Assembly (NCBI RefSeq): GCF_000015565.1
Contig: NC_008786.1
Span: 1,550,001 to 1,614,000 of the forward strand
DNA from: Verminephrobacter eiseniae EF01-2
Lineage (GTDB): Bacteria > Pseudomonadota > Gammaproteobacteria > Burkholderiales > Burkholderiaceae_C
DNA: 64,000 nt
Direction of reading: 5' to 3'
Positions 1 to 14,229 of the stretch are shown in pieces; position 1 is the first letter of the stretch, and each line of letters begins with the position of its first letter. The translations under genes were made by a program, and so were the position numbers. The notes below the pieces were generated by a model that worked only from the letters and a program-made list of their open reading frames with translations, had not been told where the DNA came from and did no database searches.

Positions 1-1
1 G

Positions 2-730
2 TATCCGGAAGGGGGCGGCATCTGCCACAACGTGCTGGTCCACCCCCCGGGCGGGCTGGTCGGCGGTGACCAGTTGGACATCCGGGCCTCGGTCGGCCCC
101 GGCGCGCACGCCCTGATCACCAGCGCAGGGGCCACGCGCTTTTACCGCAGCATGGGCGCGCCGGTCTTGCAGCGCACCTGCCTGTCGCTGGCCCCTGGCG
201 CGCGCCTCGAATGGCTGCCGCTGGAGGCGCTTTGCTACAACGCCTGCAACGCCGAAAACCGGCTCACGCTGACACTCGCACCCGGCGCCGAATGCATGGG
301 CGCGGACGTGACCGCGCTCGGCCTGCCGCACGCCGGGCAGCCTTTCGTGGCCGGGCGCTTCGTGCAGCACATCGAAATCCCCGGCCTGTGGCGCGAGCAC
401 GGCGTGATCGACGCCACCGACCAGCGCCTGCTGCGCAGCCCGTTGGGGCTGGCCGGGCACTGCTGCATGGCCAGCCTGTTCTTCGGCGCCGGCAGCGCGC
501 TGAGCCAGGCCCGGCGCGACAGCGCCCTGGATGCCGCCCGCGCAGTGATCGATGCCCATGCGCTCAAAACCACCGCAGGCGCCACCAGCCCCTGTGACCA
601 GGTGCTGGTGCTGCGCCTGCTGGCCCCCCAGGTAGAGCCGGCGATGCAACTGCTCCGGCAGGTGCGGGCCGCCTGGCGCGCCGCCCTGTGGCAGCTCGAC
701 GCCGAGCCGCCCCGCATCTGGGCGATGTAG
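2..730 (+). CDS. ureD: Urease accessory protein UreD, 3' part (start outside window)
   Basis: UreD is a cytoplasmic chaperone that, with UreF and UreG, loads nickel into the urease active site. The reading frame is already open at base 2, where it reads YPEGGGICHNVLVHPPGGLV, a region typical of the UreD N-terminal part, so the true start lies upstream of the window. Further UreD-like landmarks are the GATRFYRS segment and the C-terminal PRIWAM ending. The stop TAG is at 728-730. Other urease genes are expected beyond the window edge, on the left and possibly elsewhere, because none follows on the right. A MITE-like element begins about 75 bp after the stop. Family assignment is confident; only the N-terminus is unknown. 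Confidence 0.9.
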   Translation, partial: YPEGGGICHNVLVHPPGGLVGGDQLDIRASVGPGAHALITSAGATRFYRSMGAPVLQRTCLSLAPGARLEWLPLEALCYNACNAENRLTLTLAPGAECMGADVTALGLPHAGQPFVAGRFVQHIEIPGLWREHGVIDATDQRLLRSPLGLAGHCCMASLFFGAGSALSQARRDSALDAARAVIDAHALKTTAGATSPCDQVLVLRLLAPQVEPAMQLLRQVRAAWRAALWQLDAEPPRIWAM

Positions 731-805
731 ACGCGCCCGGTCCGGCAGCGGAACCCGCCGCGTCCCGCGCGGGCCGAAGGAAGCAGCCGCATCGGCGTTG
801 CCGGC

Positions 806-970
806 CTCGTGTCGCGTCACCGATCATCTGTCGGTCTGCGCTGGCCATCGAAGCGCATCGCGGCGTTGCATCGCTTGCCAATACACTCGGTATTGGCAAG
901 CGATGCGCCTTGCGCTGCGCTCCGATGGCTGCGCGCAGCCTACGACATCTGATCCGTGACGCGACACTAG
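806..970. repeat. MITE-like near-palindromic element
   Basis: The left arm (808-884) and the reverse complement of the right arm (890-970) align along almost their whole length of about 77-80 bases. The centre (868-906) is a perfect 17-bp stem, GCATCGCTTGCCAATAC, around a 5-base loop. The outer end reads CTAGTGTCGCGTCAC when read inward from the right. The same 15 bases occur once more at 18125-18139 with the same orientation, which suggests they are the terminus of an insertion-sequence family. The right end supplies the stop codon of the regulator gene that begins at 1974, so the element sits exactly at that gene's 3' end. The central hairpin may serve as a two-way transcription terminator between ureD and the regulator. 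Confidence 0.7.
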
Positions 971-1974
971 CGCAACAGGGGCAGTCCGGTCGTCGCGCGA
1001 ATGATCAACTCGGTATTCAGCATGTGGGCCGCGCCGCTCGATTTGCCTGCGGCCAGTTGCTCCAGCAAGACTTCCATGGCCATGCGCCCGGCCAGTTCCG
1101 GACGGGAGGCAATGGTGGTCAGTGCAGGATAGGTGCGGGTGGCCAGCACATCGTCGCATCCGACGACGCTGATGCCGGCGGGCGCATGGACACCCATCCG
1201 GGCCATGCCAGCCAGCAGCCCCTGCGCCACCAGATCATCGAAAGCAATGACTGCGGTCGCGCGGGTGGATCGGACAATGGTTGCGGCGGCCATCCCGCCT
1301 TCGTAAGAAGGGCGTCGGGGGGCGATCTGTATGACCTCCAAACCCGATTCCTGCGCTGTGTCCAGCACGGCAATCCGGCGCCGCTCGTTCGACCATGAGG
1401 AGGCAGGGCCAGCGAGATAGGCGACACACCGGTGTCCGAGTTCGTGCAGATGCCGCACTGCAGCGGCAACACCCGGCGCGCTATCGATCAGCACACGGTC
1501 CATGCCCGCGACATCACGGTTGATCAGCACGATCGGCAATCGTCCGCTCAAGGCCTGTATCGCGCCTTCTGCCAACCGGCAAGAGGCCAGGATCAATCCG
1601 TCGACCTGTGCCGACAGCTTGCCGACCAGCCGAGCCTCTCTTGCCGGATCCTCATCGGAGTCACCGAGAAAGATGCACATCCCGGCCGCATCGGCCGCCG
1701 CTTCGACGGCCCGGATCAACGGGGGGAAAAAAGGGTTGGCCACGTCGGGGACGATCAGCGCGACATTGCCATGCCGACCCGTCGATAACGCCCGTGCGAC
1801 TTGGTTCGGAACGTAACCCAAGGAAGCCGCCACGCTCTTGATTTGCGCGACTGTTTCGGTGCTGAGCATGCCGGGCTTGGTGAAAGCCCTGGAAACCGTC
1901 GAACGCGCAACGCCAGCCGCACGGGCGACTTGCTGCATCGTTGGTGGAGCGGCAGATGACTTCATCGTGTCCAT
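967..1974 (-). CDS. LacI-family transcriptional regulator of the amino-sugar operon
   Basis: This is a DNA-binding repressor or activator with an N-terminal LacI helix-turn-helix and a periplasmic-binding-protein-like ligand domain, about 335 residues long. The helix-turn-helix reads TMQQVARAAGVARSTVSRAF, followed by the hinge GYVPNQVARAL. The ligand domain contains VALIVPDVANPFFPPLIRAV and the conserved C-terminal segment ELIIRATTGLPLLR. The ATG at 1974 was chosen because it places the helix-turn-helix near the N-terminus; an ATG at 1965 is equally possible. The gene is divergent from the sugar-binding protein, NagB, NagA and oxidoreductase genes, and two identical LacI-type palindromes lie between them. 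It therefore probably controls that operon in response to an amino sugar or its phosphate; the ligand is inferred only from the neighbours. The stop codon lies in the end of the MITE-like element. Confidence 0.88.
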   Translation of the reverse strand: MDTMKSSAAPPTMQQVARAAGVARSTVSRAFTKPGMLSTETVAQIKSVAASLGYVPNQVARALSTGRHGNVALIVPDVANPFFPPLIRAVEAAADAAGMCIFLGDSDEDPAREARLVGKLSAQVDGLILASCRLAEGAIQALSGRLPIVLINRDVAGMDRVLIDSAPGVAAAVRHLHELGHRCVAYLAGPASSWSNERRRIAVLDTAQESGLEVIQIAPRRPSYEGGMAAATIVRSTRATAVIAFDDLVAQGLLAGMARMGVHAPAGISVVGCDDVLATRTYPALTTIASRPELAGRMAMEVLLEQLAAGKSSGAAHMLNTELIIRATTGLPLLR

Positions 1975-2260
1975 GTTCAGCGCAGGAAAACGCTGCGCTT
2001 CATCGTTCGAATGCAGGCAATGGCCATTGCCTTCCAGCCCCAGCCAACGGCATATCGGCAAGCACCCCCGCCAGCACGCCACATGCCATACACCGCCGGC
2101 CCTGCGCGAAGGCCATTCGCTGCCTGAGGGTCAACCATCAGGCCGGGCAATGGTACACGGCGCCGACACCTGAATCCGTTGCCCTTGCCCGTTGCATCGG
2201 ACATCCGGCATGGCATGAGCCACCCCGCTTTCGGCATCGGCTTGGCATGCAACGAAAAAT

Positions 2261-2293
2261 GCAACCGGTTGCCATTGACGTGCAACCGGTTGC
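2261..2293. promoter_or_regulatory. Tandem LacI-type operators
   Basis: The 12-bp palindrome GCAACCGGTTGC occurs twice, at 2261-2272 and 2282-2293. The centres are 21 bp apart, close to two helical turns, so two repressor dimers would lie on the same face of the DNA. Palindromes with a central CG and the pattern GCAAC/GTTGC are typical LacI-family operators. They lie 70-100 bases upstream of the sugar-binding protein start at 2363 and between the divergent regulator and the operon, as expected for control of the operon promoter. Confidence 0.82.
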
Positions 2294-2362
2294 AAAATAC
2301 GATGCAGACGAGACGCGCGATGGTGCATCCACAAACCCCAACCCCTGCCGGAGATACCCATC

Positions 2363-3748
2363 ATGAAATCCAAAGCCTTGGCCTTTTCTTTTGGCGCCAT
2401 TTTCGTCATCGGTCTGGCGGTTGCCACGCCGGCATCGGCGCAGGAAAGACTCAGGGTCTGGTGGGTCAAGGCTTTCTACAAAGGTGAGGACGACGCGTTG
2501 CTGGCAATGATCAAGAAGTTCCAGGCCAGGTACCCGGCAATCCAGGTCGAGTTGTCGCAATACCCGCCTCAAGACACGATTCCCAAAACCATCGCGGCGC
2601 TCGATGCGGGTGAACCGCCCGATGTCGCATATTCCGATGTCTACGACTTCCAACTCACCTCCAAGTGGGCTTACGAGGGCCGGTTGGAGGATCTCTCCGG
2701 CCTGCTCGGTCCGATGCGTGAGCGCTTCACTGCCGGCGCTTTCGAGGCCGTCCATCTATACAACGATGCGGCCAGGCAGCGTGCCTACTACGCATTTCCT
2801 GTCAAGCAGCAAACCATTCACATCGTTTACTGGAGGGACATGCTGGCCGAGGCCGGTTTCAAAGAGACGGATATTCCAAAGAATTGGCAGGACTACTGGC
2901 GCTTCTGGTGCGAGAAGGTCCAACCCGCGTACCGCAAGAAAACCGGCACTCGCGCATATGGCATTGGTCAGCCATTGGGCGTGGACTCGACCGATGCCTC
3001 CTGGTCGTTCCTGACTTTCATGGATGCCTACAACGTCAGGCTTGTCGATAACGATGGCAAGCTGTTGGTTGACGATCCGGCCGTCCGCCAAGGTTTGATC
3101 GATGCACTGACCGATTACACCTCGTGGTATCTCAAGGGATGCGTCCCCCCCTCGGCGACGAGTTGGAAGGACCCGGACAACAACGTCGCATTCCACAACA
3201 AGACCATCGTGCTTACGCACAATCCAACGATTTCCATCGCCGCCAAATGGCTCGATGACATGGGCAATTCCGTGCTGACCGATTCCCAACGGGCAACGGC
3301 CAGAAAGAATTACATGGAGCTGATTGCAGTCGCCGGCTTCCCGAACAAACCAGACGGCTCCCGAATGACTTATCGCGCATCGGTCAAGACGGGCGTCATC
3401 TTCAGGGAGGCAAAGAACAAGGCCGCAGCCAAGCAGTTTGTGGCATTTTTGCTGGACGAGGCGAATTTGACACCCTACGTGGAGGGAGCACTCGGTCGCT
3501 GGTTTCCCGTCACAAAGGCGGGCCAGCAAAGCGCATTCTGGCAATCCGACCCGAATCGATCGATGGTCCATCAGCAATTTTCAAACGGCACTACGCCCTT
3601 CGAGTTCACCAAGAACTACAAATTCACCGCCCTGAACAACGAGAACGTCTGGGCCAAGGCGATGAACCGCATCGTCACCGACAAAGTACCGGTGGACAAG
3701 GCGGTCGACGAGATGATCGCGCGCATCAAGACCGTGGCGGCGCAGTAA
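2363..3748 (+). CDS. ABC transporter periplasmic sugar-binding protein (extracellular family 1)
   Basis: A 461-residue protein with a clear signal peptide (basic MKSK start, hydrophobic core, cleavage near PASAQ). It matches family 1 extracellular solute-binding proteins in size and in blocks such as PPDVAYSD and the C-terminal region containing ENVWAKAMNRI. Such proteins capture oligosaccharides or sugars for an ABC importer. A GGAG ribosome binding site lies at about 2347-2350. The following genes nagB and nagA point to an N-acetylated amino sugar as ligand, which is inference. No permease or ATPase gene follows, so it must work with a transporter encoded elsewhere or be an orphan left by deletion. 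It is the first gene after the LacI operators. Confidence 0.88.
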   Translation: MKSKALAFSFGAIFVIGLAVATPASAQERLRVWWVKAFYKGEDDALLAMIKKFQARYPAIQVELSQYPPQDTIPKTIAALDAGEPPDVAYSDVYDFQLTSKWAYEGRLEDLSGLLGPMRERFTAGAFEAVHLYNDAARQRAYYAFPVKQQTIHIVYWRDMLAEAGFKETDIPKNWQDYWRFWCEKVQPAYRKKTGTRAYGIGQPLGVDSTDASWSFLTFMDAYNVRLVDNDGKLLVDDPAVRQGLIDALTDYTSWYLKGCVPPSATSWKDPDNNVAFHNKTIVLTHNPTISIAAKWLDDMGNSVLTDSQRATARKNYMELIAVAGFPNKPDGSRMTYRASVKTGVIFREAKNKAAAKQFVAFLLDEANLTPYVEGALGRWFPVTKAGQQSAFWQSDPNRSMVHQQFSNGTTPFEFTKNYKFTALNNENVWAKAMNRIVTDKVPVDKAVDEMIARIKTVAAQ

Positions 3749-3838
3749 GCCGCCGCACCCGGCACCTGCCGGCGTGGCTGGCGTGATCGGTATGTGGCGC
3801 GCACGCTGGCAGTCGATTCATTTTGCAAAGAGATGGCG

Positions 3839-4597
3839 ATGAAAGTAGAAATTCTCCAGGATAAACTGGCTTTGGGAAAAAGGGCTGCCGGCGCTGGCGC
3901 GAGTGCGCTGCGCCAAGCCTTGGCGGAAAAATCAGCGGCGAGCGTGATCGTTGCCACTGGCGCCAGCCAGTTCGAAATGATCGATGCGTTGATTCAAGAG
4001 CGCGGCATCGAGTGGTCGCGCGTCACCATTTTTCATCTGGATGAATATGTTGGTCTCCCGCCCGACCATCCTGCGGGTTTCCGCAACTACCTGCAAAAAC
4101 GCTTGCTCGCGCACTTGCCGATGCCCAAAGACTTTGTCGCCATCGATGGCACGGCGGCCTCGATTGCAGATGAAATCACCCGCCTCAATACCTTGATCGG
4201 AATGCACGACATCGATGTCTGTTTCGCAGGTATTGGCGAGAATTGTCATCTTGCGTTCAACGATCCCCCGGCCGACTTCGAAACCCGAAGCCCCTACATC
4301 CTGGTGCAGTTGGATGAAGCGTGCCGCCGGCAGCAATGGTCTGAAGGCTGGTTTTCCACCCCTGATGACGTGCCACGGCGCGCGATCACGATGAGCGTGC
4401 AACAGATCGCGAAATCCGGAAAGATCATTCTTTCCGTCCCCGACAGGCGTAAAGCGGCTGCCGTGAAAGCGGCCATCGAGGGCGCCATGACGAAAGAGAT
4501 GCCGGCTTCGTTCTTGCAAACGCATACCGATTGCACGATCTATCTCGATCCTCCCTCTGCAAGTTTGTTGCGCCATGCGCCAAGGGGGTGGCCATGA
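3839..4597 (+). CDS. nagB: Glucosamine-6-phosphate deaminase
   Basis: NagB converts glucosamine 6-phosphate to fructose 6-phosphate plus ammonia in the cytoplasm. The roughly 250-residue protein has the ATGASQFEMIDAL phosphate-binding region, the active-site HLDEYVGLPP and the GIGENCHLAFNDPP block. In most NagB proteins the last block reads GIGENGH or GIGxDGH, so the Cys next to the catalytic His is unusual. The ATG at 3839 was chosen because AAAGAG lies 7 bases upstream; an in-frame ATG at 3833 is an alternative. Its stop overlaps the nagA start as ATGA at 4594-4597, which indicates translational coupling. It is part of the LacI-controlled amino-sugar operon. Confidence 0.9.
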   Translation: MKVEILQDKLALGKRAAGAGASALRQALAEKSAASVIVATGASQFEMIDALIQERGIEWSRVTIFHLDEYVGLPPDHPAGFRNYLQKRLLAHLPMPKDFVAIDGTAASIADEITRLNTLIGMHDIDVCFAGIGENCHLAFNDPPADFETRSPYILVQLDEACRRQQWSEGWFSTPDDVPRRAITMSVQQIAKSGKIILSVPDRRKAAAVKAAIEGAMTKEMPASFLQTHTDCTIYLDPPSASLLRHAPRGWP

Positions 4598-5643
4598 CAA
4601 GGAAAGTGACAGCCGGATTGTTTGACATTCAAGTGAATGGCTTTTCCGGAATCGATTTCAACGATGCCTGTGCCATTTCGGGCGAGGCGCTCGATCACGC
4701 GCTGGGCGCGATGCTGGCAACGGGCGTGACGGCCTGTCTGCCCACGATCATCACCGGGACACGCGACGAAATGGACGCGCGCCTGCGGGCATTGGATCGG
4801 GCGGCACGCGCGAGCCGTTTGGGGGCCGCGATGATCCCCGGCTATCACCTCGAAGGACCGTTCCTGAATCCAATGGATGGCTACGCGGGATGCCATCCTG
4901 CGGATTCAATGGCTCAGCCGGACCCGGAGTGGGTGTCTTGCTTTGAGCGTGCATTATCGCGCCCGATTTTGATGGTCACTTACGCGCCCGAACGTGATGA
5001 CAACGAGCGTTTCGCGAAAAGTCTGCATGCGCAAGGAAAGATTCTTTCCGTCGGGCATTCAGCCGCAGATATCGAGACTGTCGCGCGGGCAGCACATGCG
5101 GGTGCATGCATGTGCACGCATTTGGGCAACGGGGTGCCGCAATTACTGCCGAAATTCAACAACACGATACAGGCGCAATTGGGGTGCGATGATCTATGCG
5201 CCAGTTTCATTGCCGATGGCCTGCATATCCCACCGGGCGCTCTGCGCTCCATGCTGCGCTCCAAGGGATTGGCGCGCTCCATTCTCGTCACCGATGCCGT
5301 CAGTGCCGCTGGTGCCACCCGGCCTGGTGCTTATCGCTTTGCCGGTTCCGTTGTCGAGCTGGGACGCGACGGTTCGGTGCGCATTCCAGGCTCGAATTAT
5401 CTGGCGGGATCGAGCCTGACCCTCGATCGCGCGGTGCGCAACGTCGTCGCCTGGACGGATGCCTGCTTCGAGGAGGCCATCGCGATGGCGACCGAGAACC
5501 CGCAGCGCATCTTGGCGAGCGCGTTCGGGCGCCATGGAATCGCAGCACAGCCCGGTGAGGTCGAGTGGAACGACAAACTGCAAGTCGTTGCCGCGCGGGT
5601 GGGCGATCACAAATACCGTCCGACATTTGACCCATCGCTCTGA
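4594..5643 (+). CDS. nagA: N-acetylglucosamine-6-phosphate deacetylase
   Basis: NagA removes acetate from N-acetylglucosamine 6-phosphate, making the substrate of NagB. This 349-residue amidohydrolase shows the N-terminal FDIQVNGFSGIDF, the metal-binding HLEGPFLN, GHSAAD with a metal-ligand His, CTHLGNG, GLHIPP and LVTDAVSAAG with the catalytic Asp. The usual THLFNAM reads THLGNGVPQ here, a modest departure. The start ATG overlaps the nagB stop by four bases. With NagB and the LacI regulator it completes the route from GlcNAc-6-P to fructose-6-P. A kinase or phosphotransferase component is not present in the window. Confidence 0.9.
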   Translation: MTRKVTAGLFDIQVNGFSGIDFNDACAISGEALDHALGAMLATGVTACLPTIITGTRDEMDARLRALDRAARASRLGAAMIPGYHLEGPFLNPMDGYAGCHPADSMAQPDPEWVSCFERALSRPILMVTYAPERDDNERFAKSLHAQGKILSVGHSAADIETVARAAHAGACMCTHLGNGVPQLLPKFNNTIQAQLGCDDLCASFIADGLHIPPGALRSMLRSKGLARSILVTDAVSAAGATRPGAYRFAGSVVELGRDGSVRIPGSNYLAGSSLTLDRAVRNVVAWTDACFEEAIAMATENPQRILASAFGRHGIAAQPGEVEWNDKLQVVAARVGDHKYRPTFDPSL

Positions 5644-5662
5644 CTGCATACAGGAGAAAGAA

Positions 5663-10502
<4,840 letters not shown>

Positions 10503-10546
10503 CGCTCTTCAAACACTTACCTCCTGTTTGCAGAAGGTTGCACAAC

Positions 10547-11881
10547 TCACCCAATAAGGGGTTTGTGCTCCGTTCGTTCGGCAGGAGGCACAAAGGGACG
10601 CAAATCCGATCCCACATAGAGTTGACGCGGCCGCACGATCTTGACAGCTGGATCTGTAATCATTTCATTCCAATGAGAAATCCAACCAGCAGTACGTGCC
10701 ACTGCAAATTGCGCCGTAAACATAGATAGCGGAATACCGATGGTTTTGAGAATAAGCCCAGAATAAAAATCAACGTTGGGATAAAGTTTGCGCTCAATGA
10801 AAAATTCGTCATTGAGTGCAATGCGCTCCAACTCAAGCGCCATTTTAAAAAGCGGGTCGTCCTTCTTCCCATATGCTTCAAGAACCTCGTAGCAATACCG
10901 TTGCAAGACTTTTGCCCGTGGATCGTAGGTTTTGTAAACCCGGTGTCCGAAACCCATCAAGCGATACGGATCATTTTTATCCTTGGCACGCTTGATTATG
11001 GCAGGAATATTCTCAATAGATCCGATTTCGTTGAGTGTATGGAGTACGCCTTCGTTTGCGCCACCATGCAAAGGGCCCCAAAGAGATGCAATGCCAGCAG
11101 CAACACAGGCATAGGGATTCGCACGACTCGAACCTACTGAGCGCACCGTAAATGTCGAAGCATTTTGCTCATGATCGGCCTGCACGATCATCACAGCACT
11201 GAACGCGCGCACGCCAGCCGGATTGAGTTTAAATGGCTCACACGGGACAGCAAATAACATTTGCATGAAGTTTGAAACAAAATCTAGATCATTCCGAGGA
11301 TAAACCAACGGCTGCCCGATAGAGTACTTGTAAGCCATCGCTGCAATTGTTGGCATTTTGGCAATCAAGCGGTGTGCCACAATTTTCCGGTGTTCTGCGT
11401 TAAATATATCAAGCTCGTCATGATAAAAAGCAGACAAGGCACCCGTCATACCACACATGACAGCCATTGGGTGAGCATCGCGCCGGAATCCACGTAAAAA
11501 ATACGCCATTTGCTCATTCACCATTGAGTGATAAGTAATATTGTATTGAAACTCAGCCTTCTGACTTGGCGTTGGCAATTCACCATTCAGTAGCAACCAA
11601 GCCACATCCAAATAATCACAGTTATCAACCAAATCGTCAATTGAATAGCCGCGATATCGTAAAATTCCTTCGTCTCCATTCACATATGTGATTGCCGATT
11701 TACAAATCCCCGTGTTCATCAATCCAATGTCCAGGGTACAAACACCAGTACTTTTATGAAGATCACCAATATCCAGCATTTCCGGGCCATTGGTTGGCGT
11801 CAGAACAGGAAATTCACCTTTTTTATCAAGAAAAGGTAATGAATTTTTCTTTATATCAAGTGCGGACTGAGGTGTCATCAT
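10547..11881 (-). CDS. gltA: Citrate synthase, AT-rich and probably horizontally acquired
   Basis: Citrate synthase condenses oxaloacetate and acetyl-CoA at the entry of the TCA cycle. The 444-residue protein is complete and of the type II (hexameric, NADH-sensitive) size. The catalytic residues are visible: His in [12 protein letters not shown], His in [14 protein letters not shown] and Asp in VDFYSGLIL, with the C-terminal [10 protein letters not shown]. Base composition and codon use are strikingly AT-rich compared with every neighbour, which indicates acquisition from a low-GC source. In Comamonadaceae the native gltA normally sits beside the sdh genes, so this may be a second copy. An ATG at 11878 is an alternative start. 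A long perfect palindrome lies just upstream and an intrinsic terminator downstream. Confidence 0.93.
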   Translation of the reverse strand: MMTPQSALDIKKNSLPFLDKKGEFPVLTPTNGPEMLDIGDLHKSTGVCTLDIGLMNTGICKSAITYVNGDEGILRYRGYSIDDLVDNCDYLDVAWLLLNGELPTPSQKAEFQYNITYHSMVNEQMAYFLRGFRRDAHPMAVMCGMTGALSAFYHDELDIFNAEHRKIVAHRLIAKMPTIAAMAYKYSIGQPLVYPRNDLDFVSNFMQMLFAVPCEPFKLNPAGVRAFSAVMIVQADHEQNASTFTVRSVGSSRANPYACVAAGIASLWGPLHGGANEGVLHTLNEIGSIENIPAIIKRAKDKNDPYRLMGFGHRVYKTYDPRAKVLQRYCYEVLEAYGKKDDPLFKMALELERIALNDEFFIERKLYPNVDFYSGLILKTIGIPLSMFTAQFAVARTAGWISHWNEMITDPAVKIVRPRQLYVGSDLRPFVPPAERTEHKPLIG

Positions 11882-11914
11882 CTTAAATTCCTATGGTAAA
11901 AAATTGCACGCTGC

Positions 11915-11943
11915 TGTACATTCTTTTTTCAAAAAAATGTACA
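11915..11943. promoter_or_regulatory. Perfect inverted repeat upstream of gltA
   Basis: TGTACATTCTTTTTTC and its near-complement AAAAAAATGTACA form an inverted repeat of 29 bases with outer arms TGTACATT/AATGTACA, about 35 bases upstream of the gltA start. It could be an operator for a dimeric regulator or a terminator for transcription entering the region. No regulator can be named. Confidence 0.5.
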
Positions 11944-12036
11944 ACTCCTGGAGGAGCAATCCAAATTCAAAACATTATGCTCCTTTCTTGCGCTCGACGG
12001 CTTTGCTGAGCCTTGACAATTTGGCATTCATGGCAG

Positions 12037-13008
12037 TTAGGTGTCGCATCCCGGACGATCATATGGCCGCTTGTGAAACAGATGCGGGTGCTGCTGATGC
12101 CACTCTTTCATGGCCTGCATAGGCGTTTTGCTGCCCAGCGCTGACTGCGGCAGTTGGTGATTGTACAAGGCCACATAGCGCAGCAAGGTCTGCTCCATGT
12201 CCTCGCGGCTGTCGAACCTGTGGGTCTTCAGGACATCGGCTATGCGACCATTGAACCTCTCGACCATGCCGTTGGTTCTCGGCGTCCTGGGCTTGGTCAG
12301 CCGATGCTCTATGTCCAGCGCCTGGCACAACTGGTCGAACTCATGGTTGCCACTGGCTTGGCGCTCGCCGCTGGCAAACAGTCGGTCGGTGAACTCCTTG
12401 CCGTTGTCGGTCAGCAACTTGTTGATCCTGATCGGGCAAGCCTTGTGCAATGTCTTCAGGAATGCCTGTGCACTGGCGGCCGTCTTGTTGGCCTTGAGCT
12501 GCACGAACACCCATCGCGTGGCCCGGTCGATGGCGACGAACAGGTAGCGCCGGCGGCTCTCGTCGCGCATCTGGGGCAGGTATTTCACATCCATGTGCAC
12601 GTAGCCCGGCTCGTAGCTCTTGAATGCCTGGTGGGTCACCGTAGGCTCCCGGGACTTGAGGGCATCGAGGTTGCCCACCCCGTGGCGGCGCAGGCACCGG
12701 TCCAGCCCCGAGCGTGACACATCAGGGCAGAGGAACTCCCGCGTAACGGCCAGCAGATCATCCAGGGGCAGCAGCAAGGTGCGCCGCAGGTGGACCACCA
12801 CGGTCTCTTGTGCAGGCGTGAGCACGGTCTGCAGGCGATGGGCTGTGTGACAGCGGTCCACGAAGACCTCGCGTTTCTTCCACTTGTAGACCGTCTGTTC
12901 GGTGATGCCATAGCGCTGGGCCAAGACACTGGCGGTCTGGCTACTGGCGGCTATCTCGGCACGCACGGCCGGCGTGGTGCGAGCGTTCTTGTGCAGGGCC
13001 ATCGACAT
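12037..13008 (-). CDS. IS481-family transposase (copy A)
   Basis: A 323-residue DDE transposase. The N-terminal helix-turn-helix region contains SVLAQRYGITEQTVYKWKKR. The retroviral-integrase-type core shows the first catalytic Asp in YVHMDVKYLPQM, the second in KLLTDNGKEFTDR and the Glu in NGMVERFNGRI, with PRTPRTNG before it. The ATG at 13008 (MSMALHKNARTT) was preferred to the longer open frame because it puts the helix-turn-helix at the usual position. The stop TAA at 12037-12039 lies a few bases outside the element end, so the last residues come from flanking DNA. The gene looks intact. Confidence 0.88.
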   Translation of the reverse strand: MSMALHKNARTTPAVRAEIAASSQTASVLAQRYGITEQTVYKWKKREVFVDRCHTAHRLQTVLTPAQETVVVHLRRTLLLPLDDLLAVTREFLCPDVSRSGLDRCLRRHGVGNLDALKSREPTVTHQAFKSYEPGYVHMDVKYLPQMRDESRRRYLFVAIDRATRWVFVQLKANKTAASAQAFLKTLHKACPIRINKLLTDNGKEFTDRLFASGERQASGNHEFDQLCQALDIEHRLTKPRTPRTNGMVERFNGRIADVLKTHRFDSREDMEQTLLRYVALYNHQLPQSALGSKTPMQAMKEWHQQHPHLFHKRPYDRPGCDT

Positions 13009-13121
13009 GGCTTGACACTCCCCGGGGTGGATTGCAAGGACTCTATCCGCTTCTGCAGGACTGCTCTGGCCATGAACAGCGGATAGCGTTTGGAGTCTAT
13101 TCAGTCGTCCGGGATGATACA
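12042..13121 (-). mobile_element. IS481-family element, copy A
   Basis: About 1.08 kb bounded by related inverted ends. The left end reads TGTCGCATCCCGGACGAT inward and the right end TGTATCATCCCGGACGAC, sharing ATCCCGGACGA. It carries one transposase gene. A second, nearly identical copy in the same orientation lies at 28391-29471. No clear target duplication was seen: the bases on the right (CCTAG) belong to the end of the adjacent IS630-family element at 13126, so one element probably inserted at the edge of the other. Confidence 0.85.
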
Positions 13122-13125
13122 CCTA

Positions 13126-14229
13126 GTGAACCATAACGTTTAAATAGATAGTAAAATTACTTCCTTGGAGGACACGATGAACTTGACCGAAGCCGAAATC
13201 GTGGAACTGCGGCAGCAAGCCAATGGAAGGGCCGTTCGAGCGGATTTGGCGCGTCGTGCGCGTCTGATCTTGCTGCTTGCCGAGGGACTGACCTGGAGCG
13301 CCATCAGGGCCAAGCTCGATTGCAATGACAGCTACATTGCTCTCTGGAGCAAGCGCTTTGCCGCTGACCGTTTGGCAGGCTTGTTTTCTCGCCATGCCGG
13401 TCGCCAACGCTACAAGGTCACCGACCGCCTTGAGGCGCGTGTGTTGGCGCGCACGACCAAGCACAAGCCCGCCGATGGTTCCACGCACTGGTCCACGCGC
13501 AAGCTCGCTGCCGAACTTGGTGGCGACATCTCGCACATGACCGTGGCGCGCATCTGGGCCAAGCACGGACTCAAACCGCATCGGCTCGAAGGCTATCTCG
13601 CCTCCAACGATCCGGACTTTGAAACCAAGGCAGCCGATGTCATCGGCTTGTATCTGAACCCGCCGCAGCATGCGGCCGTCTTCAGCGTCGACGAGAAGAC
13701 GGCGATTCAGGCGCTCGATCGCAAAGACCCGGTGCTGCCGCTCACGCCGGGGCGTGCCGAGCGTCATGGCTTTGAGTACTTCAGGCATGGAACGCTCTCG
13801 CTGTACGCCGCCTTCAATACCAAGACTGGTGAAGTGCTGGGCAAGACTGCCACGCGGCATACCTCGTCCGAGTTCGTCTCCTTCCTCACCGACATCGTGG
13901 CCCATCAGCCGCGCGGCAAGGAAATTCACGTCATCGTCGACAACCTCTCGGCACACAAGACCAAGCTGGTTGACGCGTTCCTCAGTGAGCATCCGAACCT
14001 GCGTATGCACTGCACGCCGACCTACTCGTCATGGTTCAACCAGGTTGAACTGTGGTTGGCCAAGATCGAGCGCGACGTGATCGCTCGCGGCGTATTCACC
14101 TCGGTGCCCGATCTCAAGAGAAAGCCCATGCGCTACGTCCGCAAGTACGACGAGCAACCCAAGTCCGTGAAGTGGAAGTACTTCGACCCAACTCGGAGAA
14201 TTACTCCTGATTCAATCATTACAGTCCAC
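13126..14229 (+). mobile_element. IS630-family element (type 1)
   Basis: 1104 bp between TA dinucleotides at 13124-13125 and 14230-14231, the expected TA target duplication of this family. The ends read inward GTGAACCATAACG and GTGGACTGTAATG, so the inverted repeats are imperfect. It abuts the right end of IS481 copy A. It is unrelated in sequence to the two-frame IS630-type element found at 39284 and 61264. Confidence 0.85.

Noticed and set aside
1585..1600. Seed-like match (CC followed by AGGATCAA) of the lone spacer at 18029 inside the LacI-type gene
   Set aside because: Eight spacer bases plus a PAM are expected by chance at about this frequency in a 64-kb window on two strands, and the pairing stops there.
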